Assembly (NCBI RefSeq): GCF_000227465.1
Contig: NC_016047.1
Location: forward strand, 3,762,857-3,826,856
DNA from: Bacillus spizizenii TU-B-10
GTDB taxonomy: Bacteria; Bacillota; Bacilli; Bacillales; Bacillaceae
Length of the DNA stretch: 64,000 bases
Reading direction: 5' to 3'
Shown here: piece after piece, positions 37,268-47,998 of the stretch
How the letters are laid out: the number at the start of each line of letters is the position of its first letter
Numbering within the stretch: the stretch's first letter is position 1
Made by a program: the position numbers and the translations under genes
The notes under the pieces: model-generated
Told to the model about the DNA's origin: nothing
Seen by the model: the letters and a program-made list of their open reading frames with translations, nothing else
Databases searched by the model: none

Positions 37268-38407
37268 TCAATCCGCGAGCATTCTGGAGATGACAAGTCT
37301 TTGAATTTCTTGAGTGCCTTCATAGATTTGCGTGATTTTTGCATCACGCATATAGCGTTCAACCGGATAATCTTTTGTATAGCCATAGCCGCCGAAAATC
37401 TGCACGGCTTCGGTCGTCACCTTCATCGCCGTATCCCCCGCCAGCAGTTTGGACATGGCGGAAGCTTTTCCATATGGAAGGCCTGATGATTCCAGCCATG
37501 CCGCCTGATAGGTCAATAGCCTTGAAGCTTCTATCATTGTAGCCATATCCGCGAGTTTAAAAGCAATGCCCTGCTGCTCGGCGATTGATTTTCCGAATTG
37601 CTTTCTCTCTTTTGCGTATTGAAGCGCCGCATCAAGCGCTCCCTGAGCGATGCCCACGGCTTGAGCGGCAATGCCGTTTCTTCCTCCATCAAGCGTCTTC
37701 ATCGCGATTTTGAAGCCTTCCCCTTCTTCTCCAAGACGGTTTGCTGCGGGCACAACACAATCTTCGAATGTGATTTCTGTTGTCGGAGACGAACGGATGC
37801 CCAGCTTCTTTTCTTTCTTGCCTGTCAAAAATCCTTCGAAATTCTTTTCTACAATAAAAGCGGAAATGCCTTTTTTCTTTTTCGCGGGATCGGTGACTGC
37901 AAAAACAATGTAAATATCCGCGATGCCGCCGTTTGTGATAAACACTTTTGAGCCATTTAACACATAGTCATCGCCGATTCGTTCAGCAGTTGTTTTCATG
38001 CCGCCGGCGTCAGAGCCGGACCCTGCTTCGGTCAAAGCAAAAGCGCCGATTTTCTCTCCTAGGGCCAGTTGTGTCAAATACTCTGTCTTCTGTTCTTCCG
38101 TCCCAAAGGCAAACAGCGGCCAGCTGCAAAGAGAGATATGGGCGGAAAGCGTCACACCGGTGGAGGCGCACACTTTTGACAGTTCCTCCACCACGATGAC
38201 GTAGGCCAGATAGTCACTTCCGATTCCTCCATAATCTTCAGGCCACGGAATTCCCGTCAGCCCCAGATTCGCCATTTCCCGAAACAGCTCGCGGTCGAAG
38301 CGTTCTTGTTCGTCGCGTTCTGCGGCTGTCGGGGCCACCTCATGCTTCGCAAAATCACGCACCAATTTTTGTATCATCTCGTGTTCTTCTGATAATGAAA
38401 ACTTCAT
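37268..38407 (-). CDS. acdA: Acyl-CoA dehydrogenase AcdA
   Basis: AcdA carries out the first step of fatty acid beta-oxidation, FAD-dependent. The 379-residue protein has the N-terminal helical domain, the middle beta domain with [15 protein letters not shown] near residues 122-136, and the C-terminal domain with the catalytic Glu in the [10 protein letters not shown] motif near 364-373. It overlaps the fadF stop by 4 nt. It belongs to the fadF-acdA-rpoE operon of the FadR regulon. Confidence 0.95.
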   Translation of the reverse strand: MKFSLSEEHEMIQKLVRDFAKHEVAPTAAERDEQERFDRELFREMANLGLTGIPWPEDYGGIGSDYLAYVIVVEELSKVCASTGVTLSAHISLCSWPLFAFGTEEQKTEYLTQLALGEKIGAFALTEAGSGSDAGGMKTTAERIGDDYVLNGSKVFITNGGIADIYIVFAVTDPAKKKKGISAFIVEKNFEGFLTGKKEKKLGIRSSPTTEITFEDCVVPAANRLGEEGEGFKIAMKTLDGGRNGIAAQAVGIAQGALDAALQYAKERKQFGKSIAEQQGIAFKLADMATMIEASRLLTYQAAWLESSGLPYGKASAMSKLLAGDTAMKVTTEAVQIFGGYGYTKDYPVERYMRDAKITQIYEGTQEIQRLVISRMLAD

Positions 38408-40521
38408 GGCTTCTCCCCCATTTTCATATCAGCACCTAAGACAGATTGAGCCAGAAGCTCGGCGACATCATACGTTTTGACTTGGTCTTCGGCTTCTTTC
38501 GCCTTTGTGCCATCTCCGAGCATCGTGAGACAGTACGGACAGCCTGAGCTGATCACCGATGGGTTGACCGCGAGCGCTTGCTCTGTCCTGGCGACATTAA
38601 TCCTATTGCCCGTTTCTTCCTCCATCCACATTAATCCCCCGCCGGCGCCGCAGCACATGCCGGTTTCCCGGTTTCTCTCCATTTCAATCAGCTGTACGCC
38701 AGGAATGGCTTTCAAAATCTCCCTCGGCTGATCATAGACTTCGTTGTACCGGCCCAAGTAGCATGAATCATGGAAGGTAATCACCTCTTGAAGGGGGTGC
38801 TGCGGTTTTAGTTTCCCGTTCCTCACCAGCTCGGCCAGCACTTCTGTATGATGATAAACCTCGCCTTCAAAACCGAAATCAGGGTACTCATTTTTAAATA
38901 AATTGTATGCATGCGGATCGATCGTAACGATTTTTTCCACATGATTTTTTTCAAATTCAGAGATATTCTTCTCAGCCAGCTCTTGGAATAAAAATTCATT
39001 TCCGAGGCGGCGCGGCGTGTCTCCTGAATTTTTTTCTTTATTACCGAGGATCGCGAAGGACACGCCCGCGTGATTGAGCAGCTTGGCAAAGGAAATCGCG
39101 ATTTTCTGGCTTCTGTTGTCGTATGACCCCATAGAACCGACCCAGAAAAGATACTCAAATTCTTTTCCTTCTTTTTTCATTTCTTTCACGGTCGGAATCT
39201 CAGCATCCGGCGCCGCGTCACGCCAATTTTCACGTTCCTTGCGGTTGAGGCCCCACGGATTTCCCTGCCGCTCAATACTGGTCATGGCGCGCTGTGCGTC
39301 ACTGTCCATTTTTCCTTCTGTCAGTACGAGGTAGCGGCGAAGGTCGATGATTTTATCCACGTGCTCGTTCATGACCGGACATTGATCCTCACAATTCCGG
39401 CAAGTGGTGCACGCCCAAATTTCTTCCTCTGTGATGACGTCGCCGATCAAGCTCGGATTGTAATCTAGCGCTGCCGCGGCTTCCTGCGATCCGCTGCCCG
39501 CTGACGCCGCCGCCAGCTGATTACCTCTCGTATGCCGGAACGCTGCCGCGGGCACCCATGGCGAACGCGAGGTGACAGCGGCGCCTTTTTCAGTAAGATG
39601 GTCTCTGAGACGCAAAATCAAGTCCATCGGCGACAGCATTTTTCCGGTGCCTGTTGCAGGGCACATATTGGTGCAGCGGCCGCACTCGACACACGCGTAC
39701 AGATCAAGCAGCTGAGTCTGCCGAAAATCTTCAATTTTCCCCGCTCCGTAGCTTTCTTTCGTTTCATCGGTAAAATCAATTTTTTCAAGCTTTCCGGCTG
39801 ATTCCATTCTATTGAAGAAGACATTGGCAGGTCCGGCGATTAAATGGGCATGCTTCGACTGAGGCACGTACACTAAAAAGCTCAGCAAAAACAGAAGATG
39901 CGCCCACCATGCGATATAGAAAATCACCGCCGCACCTGTTTCCCCGACCCCGCTAAGCAAAAACGCAATACCTGATGCAATCGGCTCGCTCCAAGAAAGC
40001 CCGTGCTCATGCCAGATCAGATTCATCCCGTTTCCAAGCAGAACCGTCAGCATTAATCCCCCGATAAAAATGAGAACGAGCCCTGCTTTGAAACCGCGTT
40101 TCAGCCTGACGAGCTTTTCAATATAACGTCTGTAGAATGCCCAGCCTACAGCAATTAAAATAAGAAATGTAACGATTTCCTGAAAAAAGGTGAAGGCGGG
40201 ATAGACAGGGCCAAGCGGCAGATTCCGATCGGGAGCCAGTCCTTTGATAATAAAGTCAATTGCTCCGAACTGAACCAATATAAATCCGTAGAAAAACATG
40301 ACGTGAATGATTCCGCTTTTCTTATCCTTGAGCAGTTTTTTCTGTCCGAATACATTCACCCATATGGCGCGAAGCCGTTCCTTGATCCGTTGATCAAAAT
40401 GTTCTTTCTGCCCGAGCCTGATGTAGGCCAGTCTCGTTTTAACCAAGTAGACAAACAAATAGACAGCGTAAGCGGTTACAATCAGAAATAACAATGCATT
40501 TGCGATGAGAAAGCCGCTCAT
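38404..40521 (-). CDS. fadF: Fatty-acid oxidation iron-sulfur oxidoreductase FadF (YwjF)
   Basis: FadF is thought to pass electrons from acyl-CoA dehydrogenase/ETF to the membrane quinone pool. The 705-residue protein has five to six N-terminal membrane helices related to NarI (about 1-220), two 4Fe-4S motifs ([12 protein letters not shown] from residue 277; [12 protein letters not shown] near 370), and two CCG domains ([13 protein letters not shown] and [13 protein letters not shown] near the C-terminus). It starts with ATG 40521. The promoter overlaps a FadR-like operator. Confidence 0.94.
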   Translation of the reverse strand: MSGFLIANALLFLIVTAYAVYLFVYLVKTRLAYIRLGQKEHFDQRIKERLRAIWVNVFGQKKLLKDKKSGIIHVMFFYGFILVQFGAIDFIIKGLAPDRNLPLGPVYPAFTFFQEIVTFLILIAVGWAFYRRYIEKLVRLKRGFKAGLVLIFIGGLMLTVLLGNGMNLIWHEHGLSWSEPIASGIAFLLSGVGETGAAVIFYIAWWAHLLFLLSFLVYVPQSKHAHLIAGPANVFFNRMESAGKLEKIDFTDETKESYGAGKIEDFRQTQLLDLYACVECGRCTNMCPATGTGKMLSPMDLILRLRDHLTEKGAAVTSRSPWVPAAAFRHTRGNQLAAASAGSGSQEAAAALDYNPSLIGDVITEEEIWACTTCRNCEDQCPVMNEHVDKIIDLRRYLVLTEGKMDSDAQRAMTSIERQGNPWGLNRKERENWRDAAPDAEIPTVKEMKKEGKEFEYLFWVGSMGSYDNRSQKIAISFAKLLNHAGVSFAILGNKEKNSGDTPRRLGNEFLFQELAEKNISEFEKNHVEKIVTIDPHAYNLFKNEYPDFGFEGEVYHHTEVLAELVRNGKLKPQHPLQEVITFHDSCYLGRYNEVYDQPREILKAIPGVQLIEMERNRETGMCCGAGGGLMWMEEETGNRINVARTEQALAVNPSVISSGCPYCLTMLGDGTKAKEAEDQVKTYDVAELLAQSVLGADMKMGEKP

Positions 40522-40589
40522 TCTAATTCCCCCTTTTTACTGATAAAGACCGCGATCCCCTACCCTCGAATCTGTATAAGATTATCTTT

Positions 40590-40619
40590 ATGATAAATAA
40601 TGAATGAGTGTTCAGTCAA
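40590..40619 (-). promoter_or_regulatory. fadF promoter with overlapping FadR operator
   Basis: The imperfect palindrome TGAATGAGTGTTCAGTCA (40601-40618) fits the Bacillus FadR operator (TGAATGA-N4-TCATTCA). On the minus strand the -35 TTGACT (40614-40619) lies inside it, and TATCAT (40590-40595) follows after 18 nt, so a bound repressor would block the promoter. Confidence 0.75.
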
Positions 40620-40675
40620 TAATTAAATTCCAGCTGATCGGGCACACTACCTTTACTACGGAAAGGAGTGCCGGG

Positions 40676-41872
40676 ATGAAGGTATTTTTCGTGATTATGA
40701 TCATTGTCGTTATTCTTTTTGCTTTGATTCTGCTTGATATCTTCATGGGCCGCGCAGGATATAGAAAGAACGCGTACGAGCCTGTTTTTTCAAAAAAGAA
40801 GAGTGACATCGAATTGATCCACTGCGGCGCTGATCTTGTCGAACGGATGATGGAAGACATCCGCCAGGCTGTTTCCTCTGTTCACGTGATGTTTTTTATT
40901 ATGAAAAATGATGAGGTCAGCCACAATATGTTTACGCTGCTGAAAGCAAAAGCTAAAGCCGGTGTTTCTGTTTATTTGCTGCTGGATTGGTCCGGCAGCC
41001 AAAAAATTAAAAAACTGGCGCTGAAGACGATGAAAAATGCCGGAGTTCATGTTCATTTTCTTAACAAGCCCCGTTTTCCTTTTTTCTTTTTCCACATACA
41101 AAAACGAAATCACCGAAAAATCGCTGTGATAGACGGGAAGATCGGTTATATCGGCGGGTTTAACATCGGTGAGGAATACCTTGGAAAGAAGGCGAAGTTC
41201 GGCAATTGGGAGGATTATCATCTGCGCATGAAGGGAGAAGGTGTCCGCGATCTTCAGACGCTTTTTACAGCCGATCTAAAACGAAATACCGGATCAGCTG
41301 AACTGGCCCCGGATGTTTGGCCGGAGCTTCCGCAAGGGAATATCTCTCTTAAGATTTATGCGACTGATGGTTATGCTCTTGAAAAAACGTATTTGGCAAA
41401 TATCGCGCAGGCAAAAGATCGCATTACCATTTGCACACCTTATTATATTCCGACAAAACCGCTTCAGCAGGCATTGGTCAAAGCAAGAAAAAACGGTGTA
41501 ACTGTTACGCTCATCGTGCCGATGAAATCAGATCATCCGCTGGTCAGAGAGGCAGCTTTTACGTATTATTCAGAGCTCTTGGATGCCGGCTGTCTTATCT
41601 ACCGTTTTTACCAGGGGTTTTATCATGTGAAAGCCCTGATCATTGACGATCACTTCAGCGTCATCGGCACCGCCAATTTTGATCAGCGAAGCTTCTTTTT
41701 AAATGAAGAGGTGAATGTTGAAATCGATAATAAGGCTTTTACAAAAGAAGTCTATGCCACGATTGAAGAGGATATTAATAGGTCGGAGCTGCTGACAAAG
41801 GAGAATTTCAAAAAGCGTACGTTCAGACAGCGCCCGGCGGAATGGCTTGGCAGAGCATTATCTTATTTTTTA
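40676..41872 (+). CDS. clsB: Cardiolipin synthase family protein ClsB (YwjE)
   Basis: Members condense two phosphatidylglycerols to cardiolipin. The 399-residue protein has one N-terminal membrane helix (about 3-22) and two phospholipase-D HKD motifs: HRKIAVIDGKIGYIGGFN near residues 145-162 and HVKALIIDDHFSVIGTANFD near 317-336. The start ATG 40676 follows GGAAAGGAG by 9 nt. It has one membrane helix where ClsC has two. It is divergent from fadF. Confidence 0.9.
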
Positions 41873-41887
41873 TAAAGGAGAGTTCCT

Positions 41888-42850
41888 ATGATTTTCAGAT
41901 TCGGGTTCGTTTCAAACGCGATGAGCCTTTGGGATGCGTCTCCCGCTAAAGCATTGACATTCGCGCGTTATTCCAAGCTTTCAAAGGATGAAAGAAAAGA
42001 AGCCCTGCTGACTGTGACAAGAGCCAATTTGAACAATACGATGAGAACCCTTCACTATATCATCGGCCACGGTATTCCTTTGTACCGTTTTTCCAGTTCG
42101 ATTGTGCCGCTGGCCACACATCCCGATGTAATGTGGGATTTTGTAACGCCGTTTCAAAAGGAGTTTCGGGAGATTGGAGAGCTTGTTAAAACACATCATC
42201 TGCGAACAAGCTTTCACCCAAACCAATTCACTCTGTTCACGAGCCCGAAGGAAAACGTCACAAAAAATGCGGTAACCGATATGGCGTATCACTACCGCAT
42301 GCTTGAAGCCATGGGCATTGCTGATCGCTCCGTTATCAACATTCATATAGGCGGCGCTTACGGAGATAAAGACACCGCCACTGCTCAATTTCATCAAAAT
42401 ATGAAGCAGCTGCCGCAGGAGATCAAACAGCGGATGACGCTGGAAAACGATGATAAAACCTATACGACAGAAGAAACGCTTCAGGTCTGTGAACAAGAGG
42501 ATGTTCCATTTGTCTTTGACTTTCATCATTTTTACGCCAATCCAGATGATCACGCCGACCTGAATGAAGCACTGCCCCGGATGATCAAAACGTGGGAGCG
42601 GATAGGGCTGCAGCCAAAGGTTCACCTGTCTTCCCCAAAATCGGAGCAAGCCATACGCAGCCATGCCGATTATGTTGACGCCAACTTTTTGCTGCCGCTG
42701 TTAGAGCGCTTCAGACAATGGGGAACAAATATTGATTTCATGATTGAAGCAAAACAGAAAGACAAGGCACTTCTCCGCCTGATGGATGAATTAAGCTCCA
42801 TCCGCGGTGTCAAACGCATCGGCGGCGGCACGCTGCAATGGAAATCATAA
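41888..42850 (+). CDS. uvsE: UV damage endonuclease UvsE
   Basis: UvsE nicks DNA 5' to UV photoproducts in an alternative excision-repair route and protects spores. The 320-residue protein is a TIM barrel with conserved metal-site residues in the segments [28 protein letters not shown] and FDFHHF. It starts with ATG after AAAGGAGA, 15 nt after clsB, so the two are probably cotranscribed. B. subtilis name ywjD. Confidence 0.94.
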   Translation: MIFRFGFVSNAMSLWDASPAKALTFARYSKLSKDERKEALLTVTRANLNNTMRTLHYIIGHGIPLYRFSSSIVPLATHPDVMWDFVTPFQKEFREIGELVKTHHLRTSFHPNQFTLFTSPKENVTKNAVTDMAYHYRMLEAMGIADRSVINIHIGGAYGDKDTATAQFHQNMKQLPQEIKQRMTLENDDKTYTTEETLQVCEQEDVPFVFDFHHFYANPDDHADLNEALPRMIKTWERIGLQPKVHLSSPKSEQAIRSHADYVDANFLLPLLERFRQWGTNIDFMIEAKQKDKALLRLMDELSSIRGVKRIGGGTLQWKS

Positions 42851-42864
42851 ATGTGCAATATCAG

Positions 42865-42890
42865 GTTTACAGTTCGTCCGCTCTGGGAAC
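42865..42890 (+). promoter_or_regulatory. Sigma-B-like promoter of ywjC
   Basis: GTTTAC (42865-42870), 14 nt, GGGAAC (42885-42890) resembles the sigma-B pattern GTTTAA-N12-14-GGGWAW. ywjC is a reported general-stress gene. Confidence 0.55.
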
Positions 42891-42930
42891 ATACGCTATA
42901 TAAGACAACAACCGATGGAGGAGAAAGATT

Positions 42931-43203
42931 ATGAAAAACATCAAGTCTCTGAAAGTAGCCGCACAGGCATTTACTTTAAGAAATTTGATTCATCTTTATA
43001 AAATGTGCCATTCCGGAAGCCACGAGGTTTATATTTATTCAAAGAAAACAATGTGCAAAATCAAAAGCTTAATTGAGCTTGAGACGTTCCGTATGGCTCA
43101 TGATGAAAAGGAATATCTGATTGTAGTGGAAGGAACTAAAGCATCACAGCTGATTGAAAAGTTCCAAAATATTATCGAGCCTGCTGAAAGAGAAGCGCTT
43201 TAA
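42931..43203 (+). CDS. ywjC: Small general-stress protein YwjC
   Basis: The 90-residue protein has a pattern of beta strand and helix (EVYIYSKKT, then KSLIELETFRMA) that resembles HPr-type phosphocarriers, but the catalytic His and Ser motifs are not present. It is basic at the N-terminus and acidic at the C-terminus. It starts with ATG after GGAGGAG. A sigma-B-like promoter lies upstream, and a bidirectional terminator follows. Function unknown. Confidence 0.82.
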   Translation: MKNIKSLKVAAQAFTLRNLIHLYKMCHSGSHEVYIYSKKTMCKIKSLIELETFRMAHDEKEYLIVVEGTKASQLIEKFQNIIEPAEREAL

Positions 43204-43212
43204 CTTACATAT

Positions 43213-43243
43213 AAAAAGGATAGACATCTTGTCTATCCTTTTT
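43213..43243. terminator. Bidirectional terminator ywjC/ywjB
   Basis: The stem AAAAAGGATAGAC/GTCTATCCTTTTT lies between convergent genes. Confidence 0.92.
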
Positions 43244-43244
43244 C

Positions 43245-43769
43245 TTATGGTCTTACATAATGAAGCTGAACTGCCTGCCCGAATTGTTTCATCCCTTTTA
43301 ACCGCAGCTTTGTTTCATTCGTCAGTTCATGAAACAGCGGGATGCCGCTCCCTAAAACAACAGGAATAACAGTGAAGATGAATTCATCGATGGCATCTTC
43401 TTTCATAAAGGCATTCACCAGCTCTGCCCCGCCTGCTATCCAGATGTTTAAGCCTTTATCCTGTTTCAAACGGTCAGTGAAGCCCTTGGCTCCCTCATTG
43501 ATAAACGTCACGTGTTCATCCCGATAGCTGCCGGGCGTTCTCGTGAAAACGTAGCATGTTTTATCCTGGTACGGGAAAACCGGTGTAAGAATTTTGACGT
43601 GTTCATATGTGCTCCGGCCTAAGATGACGGTATCGACAGTCTGATAAAACGCGCTGTACCCGCTATCGCCTTCACCTTCAAATTCATCCAGCCAATCGAT
43701 GCTTCCATCTTCTCGTGCGATCATCCCATCCAATGAAACAGCAAGGTACAGCACATTTTTTCTATTCAT
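43245..43769 (-). CDS. ywjB: RibD C-terminal (dihydrofolate-reductase-like) family protein YwjB
   Basis: The 174-residue protein has the RibD-C/DHFR-like reductase fold: LYLAVSLDGMIAREDGSIDWL at the N-terminus (the part is shared by the family), VILGRSTYEHV near residues 49-59, and IWIAGGAELVNAFM near 110-123, the NADPH-binding region. The substrate is not known. It is 9 nt downstream of ywjA. Confidence 0.86.
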   Translation of the reverse strand: MNRKNVLYLAVSLDGMIAREDGSIDWLDEFEGEGDSGYSAFYQTVDTVILGRSTYEHVKILTPVFPYQDKTCYVFTRTPGSYRDEHVTFINEGAKGFTDRLKQDKGLNIWIAGGAELVNAFMKEDAIDEFIFTVIPVVLGSGIPLFHELTNETKLRLKGMKQFGQAVQLHYVRP

Positions 43770-43778
43770 ATTCTCCTC

Positions 43779-45503
43779 CTATTGCTGCATTTGCCCGAAT
43801 TGCGCTTGATGCAGCCTGCTGTATAGGCCTCCGGCTTCGATCAGGTCTTGATGGCGGCCTTGTTCTTCAATACCGTTGTTTGTGACGACGACAATTCTGT
43901 CCGCGTCTTTGATCGTCGCCAGCCTGTGAGCGATGACGAGCGTCGTGCGCCCCTCGGACAATTCTTGAAGCGCCTTTTGGATCGCCGCTTCTGTTTCTGT
44001 ATCAAGCGCTGAGGTCGCTTCGTCGAGAATCAGGATCGACGGATTTTTCAAGAACATCCGTGCAATTGACAAGCGCTGCTTTTGTCCGCCGGAAAGCTTC
44101 ACGCCCCGTTCGCCGATGATGGTATCCAGCCCATCCGGCATGTTATGGACGAGCTCTTCCAGATGCGCTTGCTTCACAGCCTGCCAAATGTCTTCTTCTG
44201 ATGCGTCTAATCGGCCGTAGGCGATATTTTCTCGAAGCGTGCCCGAGAACAAGAAAACGTCCTGCTGTACGACGCCAATCTGCCCCCGCAGCGAAGACAG
44301 CGTCATGTCTTTAATGCTGATGCCGTCGATGGTAATGTCACCCTCCGATGCTTCATAAAAGCGCGGAAGCAGACTGCAAAGCGTTGATTTTCCCGCGCCT
44401 GACGGACCGACGAACGCAACCGTTTCCCCCGCTTGAATGGACAGGTTAATGTCATTGAGGACATTGTGATGGTCATCATATCCAAATGAAACATGTTCAT
44501 AGCAGATATTGCCCTTCAGGCCGAAAACGTCTCTCGCATCAGGAGAATCCTGAATATCCGGCTCTGTCTCCATTAATTCCATATAGCTTTTAAAACCGGC
44601 GATTCCTCTCGGATACATTTCGATAATGGCGTTAATTTTGTCAATGGGCCTGAATAGCACATTCGTCAGGAGCACAAACGCCACGAATTCCCCGTACGAT
44701 AAGGAGCCGCGAATGACAAACCACGTTCCGCACAAAAGCACAAACAGCGTGACAAACCGAGTCAGCATATAGCTGATTGAGCCGTTTTTCGCCATGATTT
44801 TATATGAGGAAAGCTTTGTGACACGGAAGCGCTGATTGTTGACAGCGAAGCGCTCTTTTTCAAATGATTCATTGCCGAACGCCTGCACGAGCCGGATGCC
44901 GCCGATATTATTCTCTACACGCGCGCTAAAGTCACCGATATCTTTGTTCAGCGTGGTAAACGCTTTGGTCATTTTTTTGTTGAAATAAAGCGCTAGCCAA
45001 ATGACAATCGGCATGATGATAAACGTTAATAATGCAAGCTGCCAGTTAATAAACAGCATGACCCCGAACGCTCCGAGAATGGTCATGATGGCAATGAATA
45101 AGTCTTCCGGGCCGTGATGGGCAACTTCGCCGATGTACATTAAATCGTTCGTCAGCTTCGACATCAGCGTTCCCGTCTTGTTGTTGTCGTAAAATTTGAA
45201 CGAGAGCTTTTGCAAATGGTCAAAAAGCGATTTTCTCATATCGGTCTCGATATTGATCCCGAGCATGTGTCCCCAGTATGTGACGATATACTGGAGAGCC
45301 GAGCTGAGCGCGTACACTGCAAATAAGCCGACTGAGGTCGCGATGATCAGCCCCCAGTCCCTGCCCGGAAGCAAGGTGTCAATAAAATAATTGACGATCA
45401 AAGGAAAACTCAGCTCCATTAAGCCTCCCGCGATCGCCGAGAAAAAATCGAGAAAGAACAACGTTTTGTATGGTTTATAATACGAAAAAAATTGCCGCAG
45501 CAC
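43779..45503 (-). CDS. ywjA: ABC exporter, fused permease and ATPase (YwjA)
   Basis: This half-transporter of the multidrug/lipid exporter class has about six membrane helices (residues 1-310) and a C-terminal ATPase: Walker A GPSGAGKST, signature LSGGQKQR and Walker B ILILDEATSALD, followed by the switch His in VIAHRLAT. It probably works as a homodimer. The substrate is not known. The start is GTG 45503 (MLRQFF), giving about 574 residues; the upstream frame to 45518 starts at a TTG with no SD. Confidence 0.9.
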   Translation of the reverse strand: MLRQFFSYYKPYKTLFFLDFFSAIAGGLMELSFPLIVNYFIDTLLPGRDWGLIIATSVGLFAVYALSSALQYIVTYWGHMLGINIETDMRKSLFDHLQKLSFKFYDNNKTGTLMSKLTNDLMYIGEVAHHGPEDLFIAIMTILGAFGVMLFINWQLALLTFIIMPIVIWLALYFNKKMTKAFTTLNKDIGDFSARVENNIGGIRLVQAFGNESFEKERFAVNNQRFRVTKLSSYKIMAKNGSISYMLTRFVTLFVLLCGTWFVIRGSLSYGEFVAFVLLTNVLFRPIDKINAIIEMYPRGIAGFKSYMELMETEPDIQDSPDARDVFGLKGNICYEHVSFGYDDHHNVLNDINLSIQAGETVAFVGPSGAGKSTLCSLLPRFYEASEGDITIDGISIKDMTLSSLRGQIGVVQQDVFLFSGTLRENIAYGRLDASEEDIWQAVKQAHLEELVHNMPDGLDTIIGERGVKLSGGQKQRLSIARMFLKNPSILILDEATSALDTETEAAIQKALQELSEGRTTLVIAHRLATIKDADRIVVVTNNGIEEQGRHQDLIEAGGLYSRLHQAQFGQMQQ

Positions 45504-45590
45504 TCTATCTTCCCCCAATGCCTGAATAACTGATAATATTTCTCAATTATACTATACACCGGCGGTTTTTAAAGATCAGATTTCCTTTTT

Positions 45591-47093
45591 TTACAGAACA
45601 CCTGAAAACAGACGGGCTAAGGATTCTTTTGTCCGGTCGGTCATTCCCCTTTTATAAAAGCCAACAGGGCTGAGTTGTTCACTGTCCAGCATATCCTCTT
45701 CGAAATGGGCTTCAAGGGTGCGGATCGCTTCGGCATCCGTGAAGAACACGTTCACTTCAAAGTTGAGCTGGAAGCTGCGCATGTCCATATTCGCGGTGCC
45801 GACGGAGGCGAGATCGCCGTCAACGATCATGACTTTTTGATGCATGAAGCCTTTTTGATAGGAATACACTTCAATTCCCTCAAGTAGCAGCTCTGGGAAA
45901 TAGGATCTTGACGCGTATTGCGTCAAAAAGCTGTCGTTCTTCTCCGGCACCATGACCCTTACCTGTACGCCTTTTGTCGCCGCTGCTTTGAGCGCCGTGC
46001 GAATGGATTCATTCGGGACGAAATAGGGCGTGGCGATCCATATTGATTTCTGCGCTGAAGAAATCATTTCATAATAAAGATCGCTCATGCTTTCCTTCAT
46101 GTCAGGGCCTGTCGCGACAACTTGGTAAATGCCCTCTCCTTCCACGGGAACCGGGGTATTGTACTCCTCTTGATCAATTAACACTTCATTGGAGACGTAT
46201 TCCCAATCGAGCATAAAGATGGCGTGAAGCGTTTGCACAATTTCTCCTTCCAGCCGCAGGTGAGTATCTCTCCAAAATCCGATGTACGGATCTCTGCTGA
46301 TATATTCCTCCCCGACATTTAATCCGCCCACAAAACCGGTTTTTCCGTCGATGATCACGATTTTCCGGTGATTTCTGAAATTCAGCTTCTGGTTGAAGAA
46401 CCCGTATTTCAGCGGAGAAAACGGAACGATGTCCACTCCCGCTTGTTTCATTTTCATGATATCTCTTCTTGCCAGCTTGATGCTTCCTGCAGCGTCATAT
46501 AAAAACCTCACCTCGACACCTTGGCGCGCTTTTTCCATCATAATGTCCATCATGCCGCGGCCAAGCATGTCTGACTTAAACATGTAGTATTCAATATGTA
46601 TATAAGATTCTGCTTTCCTCATCGCTTTGAAAATGTCCGGAAAGGTTTCTTCGCCGTTTTTCAGCACTTTGATATTGCTTTTCGTATTGATATTCATATG
46701 GGCAGCCCTGATGGAATACGTAAAGAACCTCTCCTGATTGTCCTTCAGCCCTGTCACTTCCGGCGTTTCTTCCATGTCAAACAGCTTCCTGAGCTTTTCC
46801 CTGTTGTGCATTCGTTTTGTCTTGAACAGCTTTCCTTTTACATAAAGCTGTCCGGAAAACAGATAAAACATGTAGCCGGCGATCGGAAAAAAGACAAGAA
46901 TGTGGATCCATAACAACGTGTGCTGCGAGGTACGGTTTTCAAGAATTAACGAATAGATGCTGAACAAAATAATGCTTACATAGCAAAGCAATCCTCCGTA
47001 AAACTCAAGCCTGGAAACCGGAAAAAACCATATGACATATGCCCCGATAAGCATCATATATAAAAAGAAAAATTCCAGTCTCCTTTTCAGCAT
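45591..47093 (-). CDS. clsC: Cardiolipin synthase family protein ClsC (YwiE)
   Basis: The 500-residue protein has two N-terminal membrane helices (about 10-28 and 35-55) and two phospholipase-D HKD motifs: HRKIVIIDGKTGFVGGLN near residues 237-254 and HQKVMIVDGDLASVGTANMD near 414-433. Its length is like that of ClsA. The start ATG 47093 gives the B. subtilis length. A second, shorter cls gene (clsB) is 5 kb away, so they are not a tandem pair. Confidence 0.9.
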   Translation of the reverse strand: MLKRRLEFFFLYMMLIGAYVIWFFPVSRLEFYGGLLCYVSIILFSIYSLILENRTSQHTLLWIHILVFFPIAGYMFYLFSGQLYVKGKLFKTKRMHNREKLRKLFDMEETPEVTGLKDNQERFFTYSIRAAHMNINTKSNIKVLKNGEETFPDIFKAMRKAESYIHIEYYMFKSDMLGRGMMDIMMEKARQGVEVRFLYDAAGSIKLARRDIMKMKQAGVDIVPFSPLKYGFFNQKLNFRNHRKIVIIDGKTGFVGGLNVGEEYISRDPYIGFWRDTHLRLEGEIVQTLHAIFMLDWEYVSNEVLIDQEEYNTPVPVEGEGIYQVVATGPDMKESMSDLYYEMISSAQKSIWIATPYFVPNESIRTALKAAATKGVQVRVMVPEKNDSFLTQYASRSYFPELLLEGIEVYSYQKGFMHQKVMIVDGDLASVGTANMDMRSFQLNFEVNVFFTDAEAIRTLEAHFEEDMLDSEQLSPVGFYKRGMTDRTKESLARLFSGVL

Positions 47094-47164
47094 CCTGATT
47101 CTCTCCAATCTGATTCAATTACCTCCGTATTACCTCTTTTTTCTAATCGGTAAACCTTCTATGT

Positions 47165-47196
47165 AAAAAGCCTCTCCGCAAGATGCGGAAAGGCTT
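47165..47196 (-). terminator. Terminator of the YitT-like gene
   Basis: The stem AAGCCTTTCCGCA/TGCGGAGAGGCTT with a T-run on the minus strand overlaps the stop codon. Confidence 0.88.
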
Positions 47197-47824
47197 ATGA
47201 TGAAGCTTCCTGAGATTGGCCGGGTGTGATGTTCTGGAGCAAGGCCGGCTTGAGGGAGTAGCTGCTTTTGATTTTATGTTTGAAGAAGCTGACGATCAGG
47301 CCCGTGACCGCAATCGACACTAAGGAAAAAAGCCCTTTCAGCAATCCGACGAAGAAAATGCCGACCAGCACTACGCCAAAATCGAAGAGGAAATTAACCG
47401 TACCTGGATTCCATCCGTAGCACTGTTGCAGAAATAAAGCGAGAATATTGGCGCCGCCGAGCGAAGCCTGATGATAAAACATGAGCGACAAGCCGATTCC
47501 AATCAGCGCCCCGCCACCAATCGCCCCGGCAAGCGGTGAAAAAGAGACAGACGGCAGCCAGTGATCCGCGCTTGTAAACAGAGTCAGCGCTGTGACTGCA
47601 AATACAGTAGATAGGGTGAATGTGATGCCCATTCTGATGAGAGAAAATACGTAAAACGGGATATTGATCAGAAAGAAGATCATGGCAAACGAGGAGTGAA
47701 ACAAGTATGTCAGGCTTAGTGACAGTCCGGCTGTCCCGCCGGTTAATACGTGAGAATGTCTGAGTGTCAGGACCCCCGCGCTTGTCAGAAGACAAGCAGT
47801 TAAAATGAGTAAAATCCGCTTCAT
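47195..47824 (-). CDS. YitT/YczE-like membrane protein between clsC and narI
   Basis: The 209-residue protein has about six membrane helices and resembles the YitT/YczE superfamily: VLTGGTAGLSLSLTYLF near residues 26-42, FFLINIPFYVFSL near 50-62, and the glycine-rich GGGALIGIGLSLMFY near 103-117, then SLGGANILA. It is a small integral membrane protein, possibly a transporter; the family has no defined substrate. It starts with ATG after AAAGGGAG. It has its own terminator. I do not recall a gene at this site in B. subtilis 168, so it may be an insertion in this lineage; that needs comparison. Confidence 0.75.
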   Translation of the reverse strand: MKRILLILTACLLTSAGVLTLRHSHVLTGGTAGLSLSLTYLFHSSFAMIFFLINIPFYVFSLIRMGITFTLSTVFAVTALTLFTSADHWLPSVSFSPLAGAIGGGALIGIGLSLMFYHQASLGGANILALFLQQCYGWNPGTVNFLFDFGVVLVGIFFVGLLKGLFSLVSIAVTGLIVSFFKHKIKSSYSLKPALLQNITPGQSQEASS

Positions 47825-47967
47825 TCTTCACTCTCCCTTTTAGAATGTTATTTCCAAATACAAACATAACAGGATTTCTGGCCGCCCAGCCATTACCTTG
47901 GCAGAAAATATCTTGCGTTTTTATTTTTTTATCAAACTGTTTTGTAAGACTTGTTTCCATCATCATA

Positions 47968-47998
47968 AAAAATCCCCCTCTTTCAAGGGGGATTTTTA
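47968..47998 (-). terminator. narI terminator
   Basis: The stem AAATCCCCCT/AGGGGGATTT with a T-run on the minus strand ends at the narI stop codon. Confidence 0.9.

Noticed and set aside
41981-42664. 227-codon minus-strand frame opposite uvsE
   Set aside because: UvsE is certain from its conserved metal-site motifs; the opposite frame has no SD or domain.
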